Assembly (NCBI RefSeq): GCF_014651075.1
Contig: NZ_BMWE01000006.1
Span: 1 to 64,000 of the forward strand
Source of the DNA: Streptomyces djakartensis
Lineage (GTDB): Bacteria > Actinomycetota > Actinomycetes > Streptomycetales > Streptomycetaceae
Length of the DNA: 64,000 nucleotides
Direction of reading: 5' to 3'
Part shown: in pieces, positions 9,021 to 19,293 of the stretch
Layout: every line of letters starts with the position of its first letter
How positions within the stretch are numbered: the stretch's first letter is position 1
Program-made: the position numbers and the translations under genes
The notes under the pieces: model-generated
What the model saw: only the letters and a program-made list of their open reading frames with translations
Database searches by the model: none
What the model was told of the DNA's origin: nothing

Positions 9021-10445
9021 ATGACCTCTGCGCAGGTCGACACGGAGAAAGCACCTGAAGAGGGCTACGAGCGCGGACTCGGCAGCCGTCAGGTCCAGAT
9101 GATCGCGATCGGCGGCGCCATCGGCGTCGGCCTCTTCATGGGCGCCGGGGCGAACATCGCCAAGGCCGGGCCCAGCATCATCCTCATGTACGCCCTCGCG
9201 GGCGTGATCATCTTCTTCATCATGCGAGCCCTGGGGGAGCTGCTGCTCTACCGCCCGGTCTCCGGCTCCTTCGCCGAGTACGCCCGCGAGTTCCTCGGCC
9301 CGTTCTTCGGGTTCGTCACGGGCTGGACGTACTGGCTCATGTGGGTGGTCACCGGCATGGCCGAACTCACGGCCGCCGCGATCTACATCAACTTCTGGTT
9401 CCCCGAGATCCCTCAGTGGGTCAGCGCCCTGGTCTTCCTGGTGGTGCTCTTCGGCGTCAACCTGATCTCCGTCAAGATCTTCGGCGAGGTCGAGTTCTGG
9501 TTCTCGATGATCAAGGTCACCGCCATCATCGGCATGATCGTCATCGGCCTCGGCGTGCTCACCCTCGGCTTCTCCGACGCCGGTGACACCGCCACCGTCT
9601 CCAACCTCTGGGCGCACGACGGCTTCTTCCCGAACGGCATCGGCTCCAGCCTGATGACCCTCCAGGGCGTCATGTTCGCCTACCTCGCCGTCGAGCTCGT
9701 CGGCGTCACCGCGGGCGAGTCCGAGAACCCCGAGAAGACCCTGCCCAAGGCCATCAACACCCTGCCCTGGCGCATCATCGTCTTCTACGTCGGCGCCCTG
9801 CTGGTGATCCTCTCCGTCGTCAAGTGGACCGAGTTCTCCGCCGGCGAGAGCCCCTTCGTGCACGCCTTCGGCAAGATCGGCATCCCGCTCGCCGCGGGCA
9901 TCGTCAACTTCGTCGTGCTCACCGCGGCCCTGTCGTCCTGCAACTCGGGCATGTACTCCACCGGCCGGATGCTGCGCGACCTGGCCGCCAACAGCGAGGC
10001 GCCGCAGGCCTTCGGCAAGCTCAACACCCGCAAGACGCCCGCCGTCGGCATCACCGTCTCCGTCGCGCTCATGGGCATCGGCGTCGTCCTGAACTACGTC
10101 GTCCCGGAGAAGGCGTTCCTCTACGTCACCTCCGTCGCCACCGCGGCCGGCATCTGGACCTGGATGATGATCCTCGTCAGCCACATCCGCTACCGCGCCG
10201 CGGTCGACGCGGGCCGGCTGCGCGCCTCCGCCTTCCCCGCTCCCGGCGGTGCGCTCTTCAGCTGGGTCGCGCTGCTCTTCCTCATCGGCGTGACCTGCAT
10301 GATCGCGTACGACAAGGACGCGCGGGTCTGCCTGTACGTCGCGGCCGGCTGGGCCGTCGCCCTCGGTGTCGGCTGGGCGGTCCTCAAGAGCCGCAACCCG
10401 CAGATCGCCGAGCGCCGCGACGCGGAACTCCAGAAGGTCGACTGA
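9021..10445 (+). CDS. amino-acid permease, APC superfamily (AnsP/AroP type)
   Basis: 474 residues with about 12 membrane helices. The N-terminal 'GLGSRQVQMIAIGGAIGVGLFMGAG' is the signature of the amino-acid transporter family, followed by 'GPSIILMYALAGVIIFFIMRALGELL' and 'EYAREFLGPFFGFVTGWTYW'. It imports amino acids by proton symport. The substrate cannot be read from the sequence. ATG 9021 is preceded by GAAAGG; ATG 9000 is an alternative. A 17-bp-stem terminator separates it from the Mec gene downstream. Confidence 0.93.
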   Translation: MTSAQVDTEKAPEEGYERGLGSRQVQMIAIGGAIGVGLFMGAGANIAKAGPSIILMYALAGVIIFFIMRALGELLLYRPVSGSFAEYAREFLGPFFGFVTGWTYWLMWVVTGMAELTAAAIYINFWFPEIPQWVSALVFLVVLFGVNLISVKIFGEVEFWFSMIKVTAIIGMIVIGLGVLTLGFSDAGDTATVSNLWAHDGFFPNGIGSSLMTLQGVMFAYLAVELVGVTAGESENPEKTLPKAINTLPWRIIVFYVGALLVILSVVKWTEFSAGESPFVHAFGKIGIPLAAGIVNFVVLTAALSSCNSGMYSTGRMLRDLAANSEAPQAFGKLNTRKTPAVGITVSVALMGIGVVLNYVVPEKAFLYVTSVATAAGIWTWMMILVSHIRYRAAVDAGRLRASAFPAPGGALFSWVALLFLIGVTCMIAYDKDARVCLYVAAGWAVALGVGWAVLKSRNPQIAERRDAELQKVD

Positions 10446-10521
10446 CCAACCCACCAGGAGGCCCCAGCCGCAGGGAGTACTCGTGGCACTCCCTGCGGCC
10501 GCCGCTCAGGGCGTCCGGCAT

Positions 10522-10562
10522 ATGGGCCGTTCCGTACCAGCCATCGGTACGGAACGGCCCAT
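10522..10562. terminator. strong hairpin terminator after permease
   Basis: Perfect 17-bp inverted repeat (ATGGGCCGTTCCGTACC and complement) with a 7-base loop, followed by CTGTTTAT. It sits 19 bp before the mec start codon, so it insulates the cysteine genes from permease transcription. Confidence 0.9.
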
Positions 10563-10580
10563 CTGTTTATCCTGACGGGC

Positions 10581-11003
10581 ATGCTGACCATCACCCAGGC
10601 CCTCGTCGACCAGATCGTCGCCCACGCGCGCAAGGACCACCCCGACGAGGCGTGCGGCGTCATCGCCGGCCCGGCGGGCTCGGACCGCCCCGAGCGCTTC
10701 ATCCCCATGCTGAACGCGGCCATGTCGCCAACGTTCTACGAGTTCGACTCCGGCGACCTGCTCAAGCTCTACCGCGAGATGGACGACCGCGACGAGGAGC
10801 CGGTGGTCATCTACCACTCCCACACGGCCACCGAGGCCTACCCCTCCCGCACCGACATCTCCTACGCCAACGAGCCGGGCGCGCACTACGTCCTCGTCTC
10901 CACCGCCGACACAGACGGGGCCGGCGAGTTCCAGTTCCGCTCGTTCCGGATCGTGGAGGGCGAAGTCACGGAGGAAGAGATCGCCGTCGTCGAGGCGTAC
11001 TGA
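10581..11003 (+). CDS. mec: Mec-type JAMM/M67 metalloprotease of CysO-dependent cysteine synthesis
   Basis: 140 residues. The JAMM/MPN+ zinc motif is complete: Glu in 'DEACGVIAG', HSH in 'VVIYHSHTATEAYPSRTDI', and the spaced Ser and Asp. In Mycobacterium tuberculosis, Mec releases cysteine from the CysO-cysteine thiocarboxylate adduct. Its location just upstream of CysO-like and CysM-like genes supports the same role. It may also trim the residues following the diglycine of CysO here. It precedes a Cys-rich leader peptide. Confidence 0.93.
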   Translation: MLTITQALVDQIVAHARKDHPDEACGVIAGPAGSDRPERFIPMLNAAMSPTFYEFDSGDLLKLYREMDDRDEEPVVIYHSHTATEAYPSRTDISYANEPGAHYVLVSTADTDGAGEFQFRSFRIVEGEVTEEEIAVVEAY

Positions 11004-11101
11004 GCCGCCCTGAGCAGTGCGGTCTCATTCCCCGGCCCGAAACCGTCCGCGATGTGGGATCACATTCCAGAACCCGGACCGGGAATCGATACGATGTGCC
11101 C

Positions 11102-11197
11102 ATGGTTTTCCACGACGTGAGCGACAAGACGCCGGGCGAGATGCTCGTGGCGCGGCTGCACGTCGACCTGTGCAGGCTCGCCAGCGCCATCTGTTGA
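11102..11197 (+). CDS. putative cysteine-responsive leader peptide (31 aa)
   Basis: A short frame of 31 codons, or 18 from an internal ATG at 11141. It ends in HVDLCRLASAIC with a Cys codon immediately before the stop. The pattern '(R)xHVDLCRxxSAIC' is that of the actinobacterial leader peptides found upstream of sulfur and cysteine genes. Here it lies between mec and cysO, 115 bp upstream of cysO. Inference: ribosome stalling at the Cys codons when Cys-tRNA is low could control expression of cysO-cysM. Confidence 0.75.
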   Translation: MVFHDVSDKTPGEMLVARLHVDLCRLASAIC

Positions 11198-11311
11198 CGC
11201 GACCCTGCCGCCGTACGGCCGTGAGCCGCGGCGTTGCACACACGCACCACCCCGCTGTTCCTGCGCTGCCGCGCGCCCCGACTGACTACTCCCGACAGGA
11301 GCCCTGAAGCC

Positions 11312-11590
11312 ATGGCCATCGAGGTCCGCATCCCGACCATCCTCCGCACGTACACCGACGGTCAGAAGGCGGTGGAGGGCAAGGGCGACACCCTCGCCGA
11401 GCTCTTCGACGACCTCGAGACCCGGCACCCCGGCATCAAGGCCCGCATCGTCGACGGCGACCAGCTGCGCCGCTTCGTCAACGTGTACCTGAACGACGAG
11501 GACGTGCGTTTCCTCGACGGCATCAACACCAAGCTGTCGGACGGCGACAACGTCACGATCCTGCCGGCGGTGGCCGGCGGCATGGTCTGA
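11312..11590 (+). CDS. cysO: CysO-like sulfur carrier protein (ThiS/MoaD family)
   Basis: 92 residues with ubiquitin-like fold features: 'TDGQKAVEGKGDTLAELFDDLETRHPG', 'VNVYLNDEDVRFL', 'LSDGDNVTILPAVAGG'. As a thiocarboxylate it donates sulfur to O-phosphoserine through CysM. The C-terminus reads ...AGGMV, so two residues follow the diglycine that must carry the thiocarboxylate. These must be removed first, perhaps by the adjacent JAMM protease. ATG 11312 is preceded by ACAGGAG. cysM starts 6 bp after its stop. Confidence 0.94.
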   Translation: MAIEVRIPTILRTYTDGQKAVEGKGDTLAELFDDLETRHPGIKARIVDGDQLRRFVNVYLNDEDVRFLDGINTKLSDGDNVTILPAVAGGMV

Positions 11591-12547
<957 letters not shown>

Positions 12548-12564
12548 CGGGCCGTAGACACACC

Positions 12565-12594
12565 GAAGGGCTGGAGGCGCTCCTCCAGCCCTTC
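12565..12594. terminator. terminator after cysM
   Basis: Perfect 12-bp stem GAAGGGCTGGAG / CTCCAGCCCTTC with a 6-base loop, 18 bp after cysM. It lies between convergent genes and can serve both strands. Confidence 0.85.
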
Positions 12595-12605
12595 TTCCCG
12601 CCGGG

Positions 12606-13049
12606 TCACCCCGACAGATACCGCACCTGGTCCCACAACGCCGCATCCACCACCCCGATCCGCCGCCGGAAGCCCCACACCGGGACCTCGCGCAGCTCGT
12701 CGGTCTCCAGGAAACTCGCGCGGCCCTGGGTGTCCCCGACCGACCCCGGGGGAAGCGGGATCACTCCGGAGCTCTCCTGACGGAACCGGGTGGTGATCTT
12801 GGCGACGGTCGCGCGCTCTCCCCGCACCGACAGCACCAGGCACGGCCGGTCCTTGCTGCCGGCCTCGTCCTCGTAGGGGACCTCCGCCCACCAGATCTCC
12901 GCGGGCTGCGGCCGGCCGGCGAGCACGGCGGCCGGTGCCCCCGAGTGGGAGCGCCGCGCCGGCGACCGCCGCCCCCAGCCGTCGACGAGCGTGGCGACGA
13001 GCGCGAGCAGTACCACCGCGGCGAGCGCCAGCCACCAGGACGTGTCCAT
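12606..13049 (-). CDS. PemK/MazF-family protein with N-terminal membrane anchor
   Basis: 147 residues. Residues 4-23 ('SWWLALAAVVLLALVATLVD') form one membrane helix. The PemK/MazF-like domain starts at 'QPAEIWWAEVPYEDEAGSKDRPCLVLSV' and continues to 'AALWDQVRYLSG'. MazF-type proteins are mRNA interferases. No antitoxin gene is adjacent, and the membrane tether is unusual for a toxin, so this may be a domesticated relative with another role. Confidence 0.82.
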   Translation of the reverse strand: MDTSWWLALAAVVLLALVATLVDGWGRRSPARRSHSGAPAAVLAGRPQPAEIWWAEVPYEDEAGSKDRPCLVLSVRGERATVAKITTRFRQESSGVIPLPPGSVGDTQGRASFLETDELREVPVWGFRRRIGVVDAALWDQVRYLSG

Positions 13050-13261
13050 ACTGAGACGTTACCGGCGCCATCCCTCCCACGCGCCCCTCCTCGCAAGGAT
13101 CACACCCGGCCCTTCCCCCCGAACCGGTGACACCACAGGTGAGTTCGCCCACAACAGGCCTTGGCGGAGGAGCTACCGGAGGTTTCGCGCCTTACGCTCG
13201 ACGAACCGCACGACCCCCGACGCCCCTCAAAGACATTCCCGCCAGCGGAGGTTTCTGCTTC

Positions 13262-14014
13262 ATGAAGCTCACCGTCGTCGGCTGCTCGGGGTCGTTCCCG
13301 TCCGCGGAATCGGCCTGCTCGAGCTACCTCGTCGAGGCCGACGGCTTCCGGCTGCTTCTCGACATGGGCAACGGTGCCCTGGGCGAGCTGCAGCGCCACT
13401 GCGGTCTCTACGACCTCGACGCGATCTTCCTCAGCCACCTGCACGCCGACCACTGCATCGACATGTGCGCGTACTTCGTCGCGCGCTACTACCGCCACGA
13501 CGGCGGCCGCTGCGACCCGCTCCCCGTCTTCGGCCCCGAAGGCACCGAGCACCGGCTGACCACCGCCTACGCGGACACCCCCACCGCCTCCTCCATGAGC
13601 GAGGTCTTCGACTTCCACACGGTCAAGCCGTCCACCTTCGAGATCGGCCCCTTCACGGTGCACACCGAGCGCGTGGCCCATCCCGTGGAGGCGTACGGCA
13701 TCCGCATCGAACACGACGGCAAGGTCCTGACGTACTCCGGCGACACCGGCGTGAGCCCCGCCCTCGACGAACTCGCCAGGGACGCCGACCTGTTCCTGTG
13801 CGAGGCGGCGTTCACGCACGGCAAGGAGGACATCCCCGACCTGCATCTCAACGGCCGCGAGGCGGGCGAGACCGCCGCCCGGGCCGGTGCCCGCCGCCTG
13901 GTCCTCACCCACATCCCGCCGTGGACGGACCCCCAGGCCAACCTGGCCGACGCCCGCGCGGTGTACGACGGGCCGGTGGACCTGGCCGTGCCCAGGCAGA
14001 CGTACGACATCTGA
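13262..14014 (+). CDS. MBL-fold metal-dependent hydrolase (RNase Z-like subgroup)
   Basis: 250 residues, ATG 13262 preceded by GGAGG. It begins 'MKLTVVGCSGSFPSAESACSS', and the metal-binding motif is 'FLSHLHADHCID'. Later ligands lie in 'VAHPVEAYGIRI', 'LTYSGDTGVSPAL' (Asp) and 'LVLTHIPPW' (His). Similar Streptomyces proteins are annotated as MBL-fold or cyclic-nucleotide-degrading hydrolases; the substrate is unknown. It is followed by a bidirectional hairpin shared with the convergent PTS gene. Confidence 0.92.
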   Translation: MKLTVVGCSGSFPSAESACSSYLVEADGFRLLLDMGNGALGELQRHCGLYDLDAIFLSHLHADHCIDMCAYFVARYYRHDGGRCDPLPVFGPEGTEHRLTTAYADTPTASSMSEVFDFHTVKPSTFEIGPFTVHTERVAHPVEAYGIRIEHDGKVLTYSGDTGVSPALDELARDADLFLCEAAFTHGKEDIPDLHLNGREAGETAARAGARRLVLTHIPPWTDPQANLADARAVYDGPVDLAVPRQTYDI

Positions 14015-14029
14015 GCATCTACGCGCGCC

Positions 14030-14065
14030 AAGGCCCCGGAACCCGCCAAGAGGTTCCGGGGCCTT
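14030..14065. terminator. bidirectional hairpin terminator
   Basis: 14-bp perfect stem AAGGCCCCGGAACC / GGTTCCGGGGCCTT with an 8-base loop between the convergent MBL hydrolase and PTS IIC genes. Confidence 0.88.
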
Positions 14066-14078
14066 CACCGTGCGAGGG

Positions 14079-15341
<1,263 letters not shown>

Positions 15342-15447
15342 GGGCTTCCTCCAGGGGGCACGGCGCCGCCCAGGGAGAATGCGACGGGGGACGGCGGCGT
15401 CTCAAAGAAAGGGGAACGCGGTAACCACCGCGCGACCTCCACCGGTG

Positions 15448-15463
15448 AGTGGTGTAGACCAGT
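15448..15463. promoter_or_regulatory. DasR-responsive element (dre) for the IIC gene
   Basis: AGTGGTGTAGACCAGT, which fits the DasR consensus (core TGGTCTAGACCA) with one change in the core. Located 107 bp upstream of the IIC start. Established: DasR is the GntR-family repressor of aminosugar uptake genes in Streptomyces. Confidence 0.88.
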
Positions 15464-15550
15464 TGTAGCACGGTAGGCCGAACGAGTGGAACCCGCCAAT
15501 TCCGCCCACACCGACGATCACGCCCCCGGTGCTTTGTCGGGAGGCGGATT

Positions 15551-15566
15551 CGTGGTGTAGACCAGT
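15551..15566. promoter_or_regulatory. DasR-responsive element (dre) for nagF
   Basis: CGTGGTGTAGACCAGT, identical in 15 bases to the site at 15448. It lies 47 bp upstream of the nagF start codon, so one site serves each divergent gene. Confidence 0.88.
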
Positions 15567-15613
15567 CGGACACGGTTAACTGCGACCCAGCGGTTCGGAT
15601 CAGGGAGAACGAC

Positions 15614-15847
15614 ATGGCCAGCAAGGCTGAGAAGATCGTTGCCGGGCTCGGCGGCATCGACAACATCGAAGAGGTCGAAGGCTGCATCACCCGCCTGCGC
15701 ACCGAGGTCGTCGACCCCGCCAAGGTCGACGAGGCCGCCCTGAAGGCCGCCGGCGCCCACGGCGTCGTCAAGATGGGCACCGCGATCCAGGTCGTCATCG
15801 GCACCGACGCCGACCCCATCGCGGCGGAGATCGAAGACCTCATGTGA
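15614..15847 (+). CDS. nagF: PTS GlcNAc transporter subunit IIB
   Basis: 77 residues, a free-standing IIB domain. The phosphorylation-site cysteine is in 'EEVEGCITRLRTEVVD' (Cys followed by the invariant TRLR), and 'HGVVKMGTAIQVVIGTDAD' matches the family end. It accepts phosphate from IIA and phosphorylates GlcNAc during transport through the IIC membrane subunit. Divergent from the IIC gene with its own DasR site. A weak hairpin follows before rph. Confidence 0.95.
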   Translation: MASKAEKIVAGLGGIDNIEEVEGCITRLRTEVVDPAKVDEAALKAAGAHGVVKMGTAIQVVIGTDADPIAAEIEDLM

Positions 15848-15882
15848 GCGCGGGCGTCGTCCCCGGCTTCACACCCTGAAAC

Positions 15883-15910
15883 GGGCCTCTCCCCACCGCG
15901 GGAGGGGCCC
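15883..15910. terminator. hairpin terminator after nagF
   Basis: 10-bp stem GGGCCTCTCC / GGAGGGGCCC (one G-U pair), 8-base loop, 36 bp after nagF. Confidence 0.7.
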
Positions 15911-15939
15911 CTTCCGCCGGTACGGATAGGCTCGGCGCC

Positions 15940-16677
15940 ATGTCTCGAATCGACGGCCGCACCCCCCAGCAGCTCCGCCCCATCACCATCGAGCGCGGCT
16001 GGAGCAAGCACGCCGAAGGCTCCGTCCTCGTCTCCTTCGGCGACACCAAGGTCTTCTGCACCGCCTCCGTCACCGAAGGCGTCCCCCGCTGGCGCAAGGG
16101 CAGCGGCGAAGGCTGGGTCACCGCCGAGTACTCCATGCTGCCCCGCGCCACCAACACCCGCGGCGACCGCGAATCCGTCCGCGGCAAGATCGGCGGCCGC
16201 ACCCACGAGATCAGCCGACTCATCGGCCGCTCCCTGCGAGCCGTCATCGACTACAAGGCCCTCGGCGAGAACACCATCGTCCTCGACTGCGACGTCCTCC
16301 AGGCCGACGGCGGCACCCGCACCGCCGCGATCACCGGCGCCTACGTCGCCCTCGCCGACGCCGTCGCCTGGGCCCAGCGCAAGAAGCTCATCAAGGCCGG
16401 CCGCCAGCCCCTCACCGGCACGGTCTCGGCCGTCTCCGTCGGCATCGTCGGCGGCGTCCCCCTCCTCGACCTCTGCTACGAGGAGGACGTCAAGGCCGAC
16501 ACCGACATGAACGTCGTCTGCACCGGCGACGGCCGCTTCGTCGAGGTCCAGGGCACCGCCGAAGCCGAACCCTTCGCCCGCGAGGAACTCAACGCCCTGC
16601 TCGACCTCGCCGTCGCCGGCTGCGCCGAACTCGCCGCCCACCAGCGCACCGCGCTCGACACCGTCCTCGAAAAGTAA
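15940..16677 (+). CDS. rph: ribonuclease PH
   Basis: 245 residues, full length. A phosphate-dependent 3' exonuclease that trims tRNA 3' ends. It begins '[37 protein letters not shown]', and conserved arginines are in '[34 protein letters not shown]'. '[24 protein letters not shown]' is the phosphate-binding region. rph and rdgB are commonly linked; here a small gene separates them. Confidence 0.97.
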   Translation: MSRIDGRTPQQLRPITIERGWSKHAEGSVLVSFGDTKVFCTASVTEGVPRWRKGSGEGWVTAEYSMLPRATNTRGDRESVRGKIGGRTHEISRLIGRSLRAVIDYKALGENTIVLDCDVLQADGGTRTAAITGAYVALADAVAWAQRKKLIKAGRQPLTGTVSAVSVGIVGGVPLLDLCYEEDVKADTDMNVVCTGDGRFVEVQGTAEAEPFAREELNALLDLAVAGCAELAAHQRTALDTVLEK

Positions 16678-16695
16678 AGGGCGCGCCAAGAACTG

Positions 16696-16725
16696 GTGCT
16701 CGGCACGGGCAACCGCGCCGAGCAC
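16696..16725. terminator. hairpin after rph
   Basis: 9-bp stem GTGCTCGGC / GCCGAGCAC with a 12-base loop, 19 bp after the rph stop codon. The larger loop makes it a weaker terminator. Confidence 0.6.
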
Positions 16726-16822
16726 ACGCGCGTCTGAAGGAGTACGGGCGCACGGCTCAATCCTGTGCGCCCGGCCAGTCACACGGGCCCGACCGGCCCG
16801 CCCGAACGAGAGGGACCGCTCC

Positions 16823-17221
16823 ATGGCCGCGAGCCGCCGACGCCGCACCGCAGCCGTCGCCGCCACCCTGGCGGCCGTCGCGCTCACCGCCGGACTCACC
16901 ACCGGCTGCGCCGCCGTCGACAAGGCACTGGACTGCGTCCAGACCGCCGACGCCATCGCCGACAGCGTCACCGAACTCCAGCAGGCCGTCGACAACGCGG
17001 CCAACGACCCGACGCAGCTCGACGAGTCCATCCAGTCCATCGGCGACAACCTCGACAAGATCGGCGACAAGACGGACAACGCCGACCTGGACAAGGCGAC
17101 CCAGGACATGCGCAAGGCTCTGACCGAGGTTCAAGGGGCCGTCGAGAACGGCGACGAGACGCCCGACATCAGCGCGGTCACGGCCGCGGCGGGAGAACTC
17201 ACCAAGGTCTGCACGCCGTAG
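16823..17221 (+). CDS. small exported (possibly lipoprotein) helical protein
   Basis: 132 residues with a basic N-terminus (SRRRR), a hydrophobic segment, and 'LTTGC' at residues 25-29, resembling a weak lipobox (Thr at -3 instead of Leu). The mature part is acidic and predicted helical, with heptad-like spacing in 'ADSVTELQQAVDNAANDPTQLDESIQSIGDNLDKIGDKTD', so it could form a coiled coil. Two cysteines remain (one in 'ALDCVQTAD', one at 'KVCTP'). No family function is known to me. Lies between rph and rdgB. Confidence 0.8.
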   Translation: MAASRRRRTAAVAATLAAVALTAGLTTGCAAVDKALDCVQTADAIADSVTELQQAVDNAANDPTQLDESIQSIGDNLDKIGDKTDNADLDKATQDMRKALTEVQGAVENGDETPDISAVTAAAGELTKVCTP

Positions 17222-17317
17222 CGCTGCGGGGTGGCGGCCGGGTGCGGGTTCGGCGTGGCTGATCGCGCAGTTCCCCGCACCCCTGACAGGGCGCGCCCGG
17301 CGGCCATACTGGAGGCC

Positions 17318-17920
17318 ATGACCCGCCTGATCCTCGCCACCCGCAACGCCGGAAAGATCACCGAGCTCCACTCGATCCTCGCCGAAGCCGGACTGCCCCA
17401 TGACCTCGTCGGCGCCGACGCCTACCCGGACATCCCCGACGTCAAGGAAACCGGCGTCACCTTCGCCGAGAACGCGCTGCTGAAGGCCCACGCCCTGGCC
17501 CGGGCGACGGGCCTGCCGGCCGTCGCCGACGACTCCGGCCTCTGCGTGGACGTCCTGAACGGCGCCCCCGGCATCTTCTCCGCCCGCTGGTCCGGCCGCC
17601 ACGGCGACGACAAGGCCAACCTCGACCTCCTCCTCGCCCAGCTCTCCGACATCGCCGACGAACACCGAGGCGCCCACTTCGCCTGCGCGGCGGCCCTGGC
17701 CCTCCCGGACGGCACGGAACGCGTGGTCGAGGGACAGCTGAGGGGCGTCCTGCGCCACAAGCCGGCCGGCTCGGGCGGCTTCGGCTACGACCCGATCCTC
17801 CAGCCGGACGGCGAGACCCGGACCTGCGCCGAGCTGACTCCAGAGGAGAAGAACGCGATCAGCCACCGGGGGAAGGCGTTCCGGGCGCTGGTGCCGGTGG
17901 TTCGGGAGCTGTTGGGCTGA
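17318..17920 (+). CDS. rdgB: RdgB/HAM1-family dITP/XTP pyrophosphatase
   Basis: 200 residues from ATG 17318, preceded by GGAGG. It removes non-canonical purine nucleotides (dITP, XTP) from the pool. Family signatures are 'RLILATRNAGKITELHSIL', 'ETGVTFAENALLKAHALARATGLPAVADDSGLCVDVLNGAPGIFSARW', and 'GSGGFGYDPI' with 'AELTPEEKNAISHRGKAF'. A terminator and a tRNA follow. Confidence 0.97.
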   Translation: MTRLILATRNAGKITELHSILAEAGLPHDLVGADAYPDIPDVKETGVTFAENALLKAHALARATGLPAVADDSGLCVDVLNGAPGIFSARWSGRHGDDKANLDLLLAQLSDIADEHRGAHFACAAALALPDGTERVVEGQLRGVLRHKPAGSGGFGYDPILQPDGETRTCAELTPEEKNAISHRGKAFRALVPVVRELLG

Positions 17921-17923
17921 CGA

Positions 17924-17956
17924 CGATGGCCCACCCGTACACCGGGCGGGCCATCG
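17924..17956. terminator. hairpin terminator after rdgB
   Basis: CGATGGCCC-A-CCCG pairs with CGGG-C-GGGCCATCG (one internal mismatch) around a 5-base loop, directly after the rdgB stop and before the tRNA gene on the other strand. Confidence 0.75.
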
Positions 17957-17967
17957 ATTCAAAGGCG

Positions 17968-18051
17968 TGCGGCCGGAGGGACTCGAACCCTCAAGGGATT
18001 TCTCCCACAACATCCTAAGTGTTGCGCGTAGGCCAATTCCGCCACGGCCGC
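17968..18051 (-). tRNA. tRNA-Leu (anticodon UAG, reads CUA)
   Basis: 84-nt class II tRNA read on the minus strand. It has a 7-bp acceptor stem GCGGCCG/CGGCCGC, a D-arm with 'AATTGGC', an anticodon stem CAACA/TGTTG around the loop CTTAGGA (anticodon UAG), a long variable arm, and a standard T-arm with GTTCGAGTC. Discriminator A, no encoded CCA. Not the bldA tRNA, which has anticodon UAA. Confidence 0.93.
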
Positions 18052-18070
18052 ATCCACGTCATCGTACCGG

Positions 18071-18571
18071 TCAGGTGCTGTGCGGCTGCGAGAAACGTCT
18101 GCTGCCGCCTCGGCACCAGGTGCTCGTTACCGCATGGCAGTTGGGACACAGCAACCGCAGGTTCTCGAGGCGGTTGTCACTCCAGTCCCCGTTGACATGG
18201 TCCACCTCCAACGTCATGGGCTTTCCGAGCCACTCGGGGCCGATCCCGCAGTCGGCGCACTCCTCGGGTACGCCCATCTCGTGCAGTGCCCGGCGCAGAA
18301 CAACGGTCCGAATTCGGCTCCCACTGTCCTGCTTGACCAGGATGTCCTCCGGGCGTCTGGCCGAGGTCGGGCGGCGCTTCCCTCGCTGGTGGGCCTGGCC
18401 CAGAAAGTGCTCCGTGGTGAGCTGGTCCTCGGCGATCCACCGGCGCAGATGCGCGCGCTGAGTGCCGGTGTCCGGGCGCCCCAGGCGGCGCAGCACCTCG
18501 GAGAAGGAGACGGACTCGGAGACCGCGGCGCAGAGTTCCTCAGGAGTGGGCCGGGCCCGACGGCTCCTCAT
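18071..18571 (-). CDS. HNH endonuclease (second of a coupled pair)
   Basis: 166 residues from ATG 18571, which overlaps the stop of the upstream HNH gene by the ATGA arrangement. It has one N-terminal helix-turn-helix-like module ('TPEELCAAVSESVSFSEVLRRLGRPDTGTQRAHLRRWI') followed by an HNH domain with CxxC 'ECADCGIGPEW', 'LEVDHVNGDWSDNRLENLRLLCPNCHA'. HNH nucleases with this short layout occur in Streptomyces genomes often as free-standing genes. It is paralogous to its partner and probably co-translated. Confidence 0.86.
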   Translation of the reverse strand: MRSRRARPTPEELCAAVSESVSFSEVLRRLGRPDTGTQRAHLRRWIAEDQLTTEHFLGQAHQRGKRRPTSARRPEDILVKQDSGSRIRTVVLRRALHEMGVPEECADCGIGPEWLGKPMTLEVDHVNGDWSDNRLENLRLLCPNCHAVTSTWCRGGSRRFSQPHST

Positions 18572-19209
18572 GAGGCACGCCTCTTGCCGCGCCCTCGGTA
18601 ACTGTCCGTGGTCGAATGGCAGTTGGGGCAGAGAAGCCGAAGGTTCCCGATACGGTTGTTCTTCCAGTCGCCGTCGATGTGATCCACTTCCAGAGGGAGC
18701 GGACGGCCCCGCCACACAGCCTCTGAGCCGCACAAGGCGCACCGCTCCGCCACGCCCGAGGACGTCATGGCCCACTTGAGGCGGTCGCTCGGCACACGTC
18801 GTGCGCGATCGGCTGGTTGCTCGACGAGGAACGCCTCCGGGGTTCGTGGACGCCAAGGCTTCCCCCGCCGCGTCGGTACCCGGAAATGTGATGTGTCGAT
18901 TCCGTATGCCTTGATGCGGCGGCTGATGTGCGTGTGATGCCCGCCCACCACCTCGAGCCCGAGATGCCGCAGCACCTCGCTCATGTTCGTTGACACCGCG
19001 ACCGCACGTTCAAGGACATCCCTCGTCCACTTCACGCCCTCCCGTTCGAAGTGCGACACGTCCACTCCGAGCTTCTTCATCCGCCCGAACACATACCGAC
19101 GCGTCGAACTCCGCGGGTCCACCCCCAGCCTTCCCAGCGCCTCCGACAACGTCCGCGCCCCCAGAGCTGCTTCCTCCAGCCGCTCCCTGGTGTACGCACT
19201 GGCCCCCAT
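18568..19209 (-). CDS. HNH endonuclease with two HTH-like modules (first of pair)
   Basis: 213 residues. Two tandem modules of about 48 residues ('RERLEEAALGARTLSEALGRLGVDP...' and 'RDVLERAVAVSTNMSEVLRHLGLEV...'), each ending in DxSHF, are followed by the HNH domain with 'RCALCGSEAVWRGRPLPLEVDHIDGDWKNNRIGNLRLLCPNCHS'. The paired CxxC motifs probably bind zinc. The same module occurs once in the downstream paralogue, which suggests duplication. It lies next to tRNA-Leu, but no integrase is present. Confidence 0.86.
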   Translation of the reverse strand: MGASAYTRERLEEAALGARTLSEALGRLGVDPRSSTRRYVFGRMKKLGVDVSHFEREGVKWTRDVLERAVAVSTNMSEVLRHLGLEVVGGHHTHISRRIKAYGIDTSHFRVPTRRGKPWRPRTPEAFLVEQPADRARRVPSDRLKWAMTSSGVAERCALCGSEAVWRGRPLPLEVDHIDGDWKNNRIGNLRLLCPNCHSTTDSYRGRGKRRAS

Positions 19210-19293
19210 CGATCTCCTCCGTCATCGACCACTCGTTCGCGATCTCGCACGGAGTAACGAACCGCTTATCGGACAGTCACGCCCGAAAAGCGA

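Noticed and set aside
9824..11197. Plus-strand frame spanning permease and the leader peptide
   Set aside because: Only the last 31 residues match a real leader; the rest is an Arg-rich shadow.
17968..19209. tRNA-Leu plus HNH genes as an integrated element
   Set aside because: No integrase, no repeated tRNA 3' end found nearby; unsupported.
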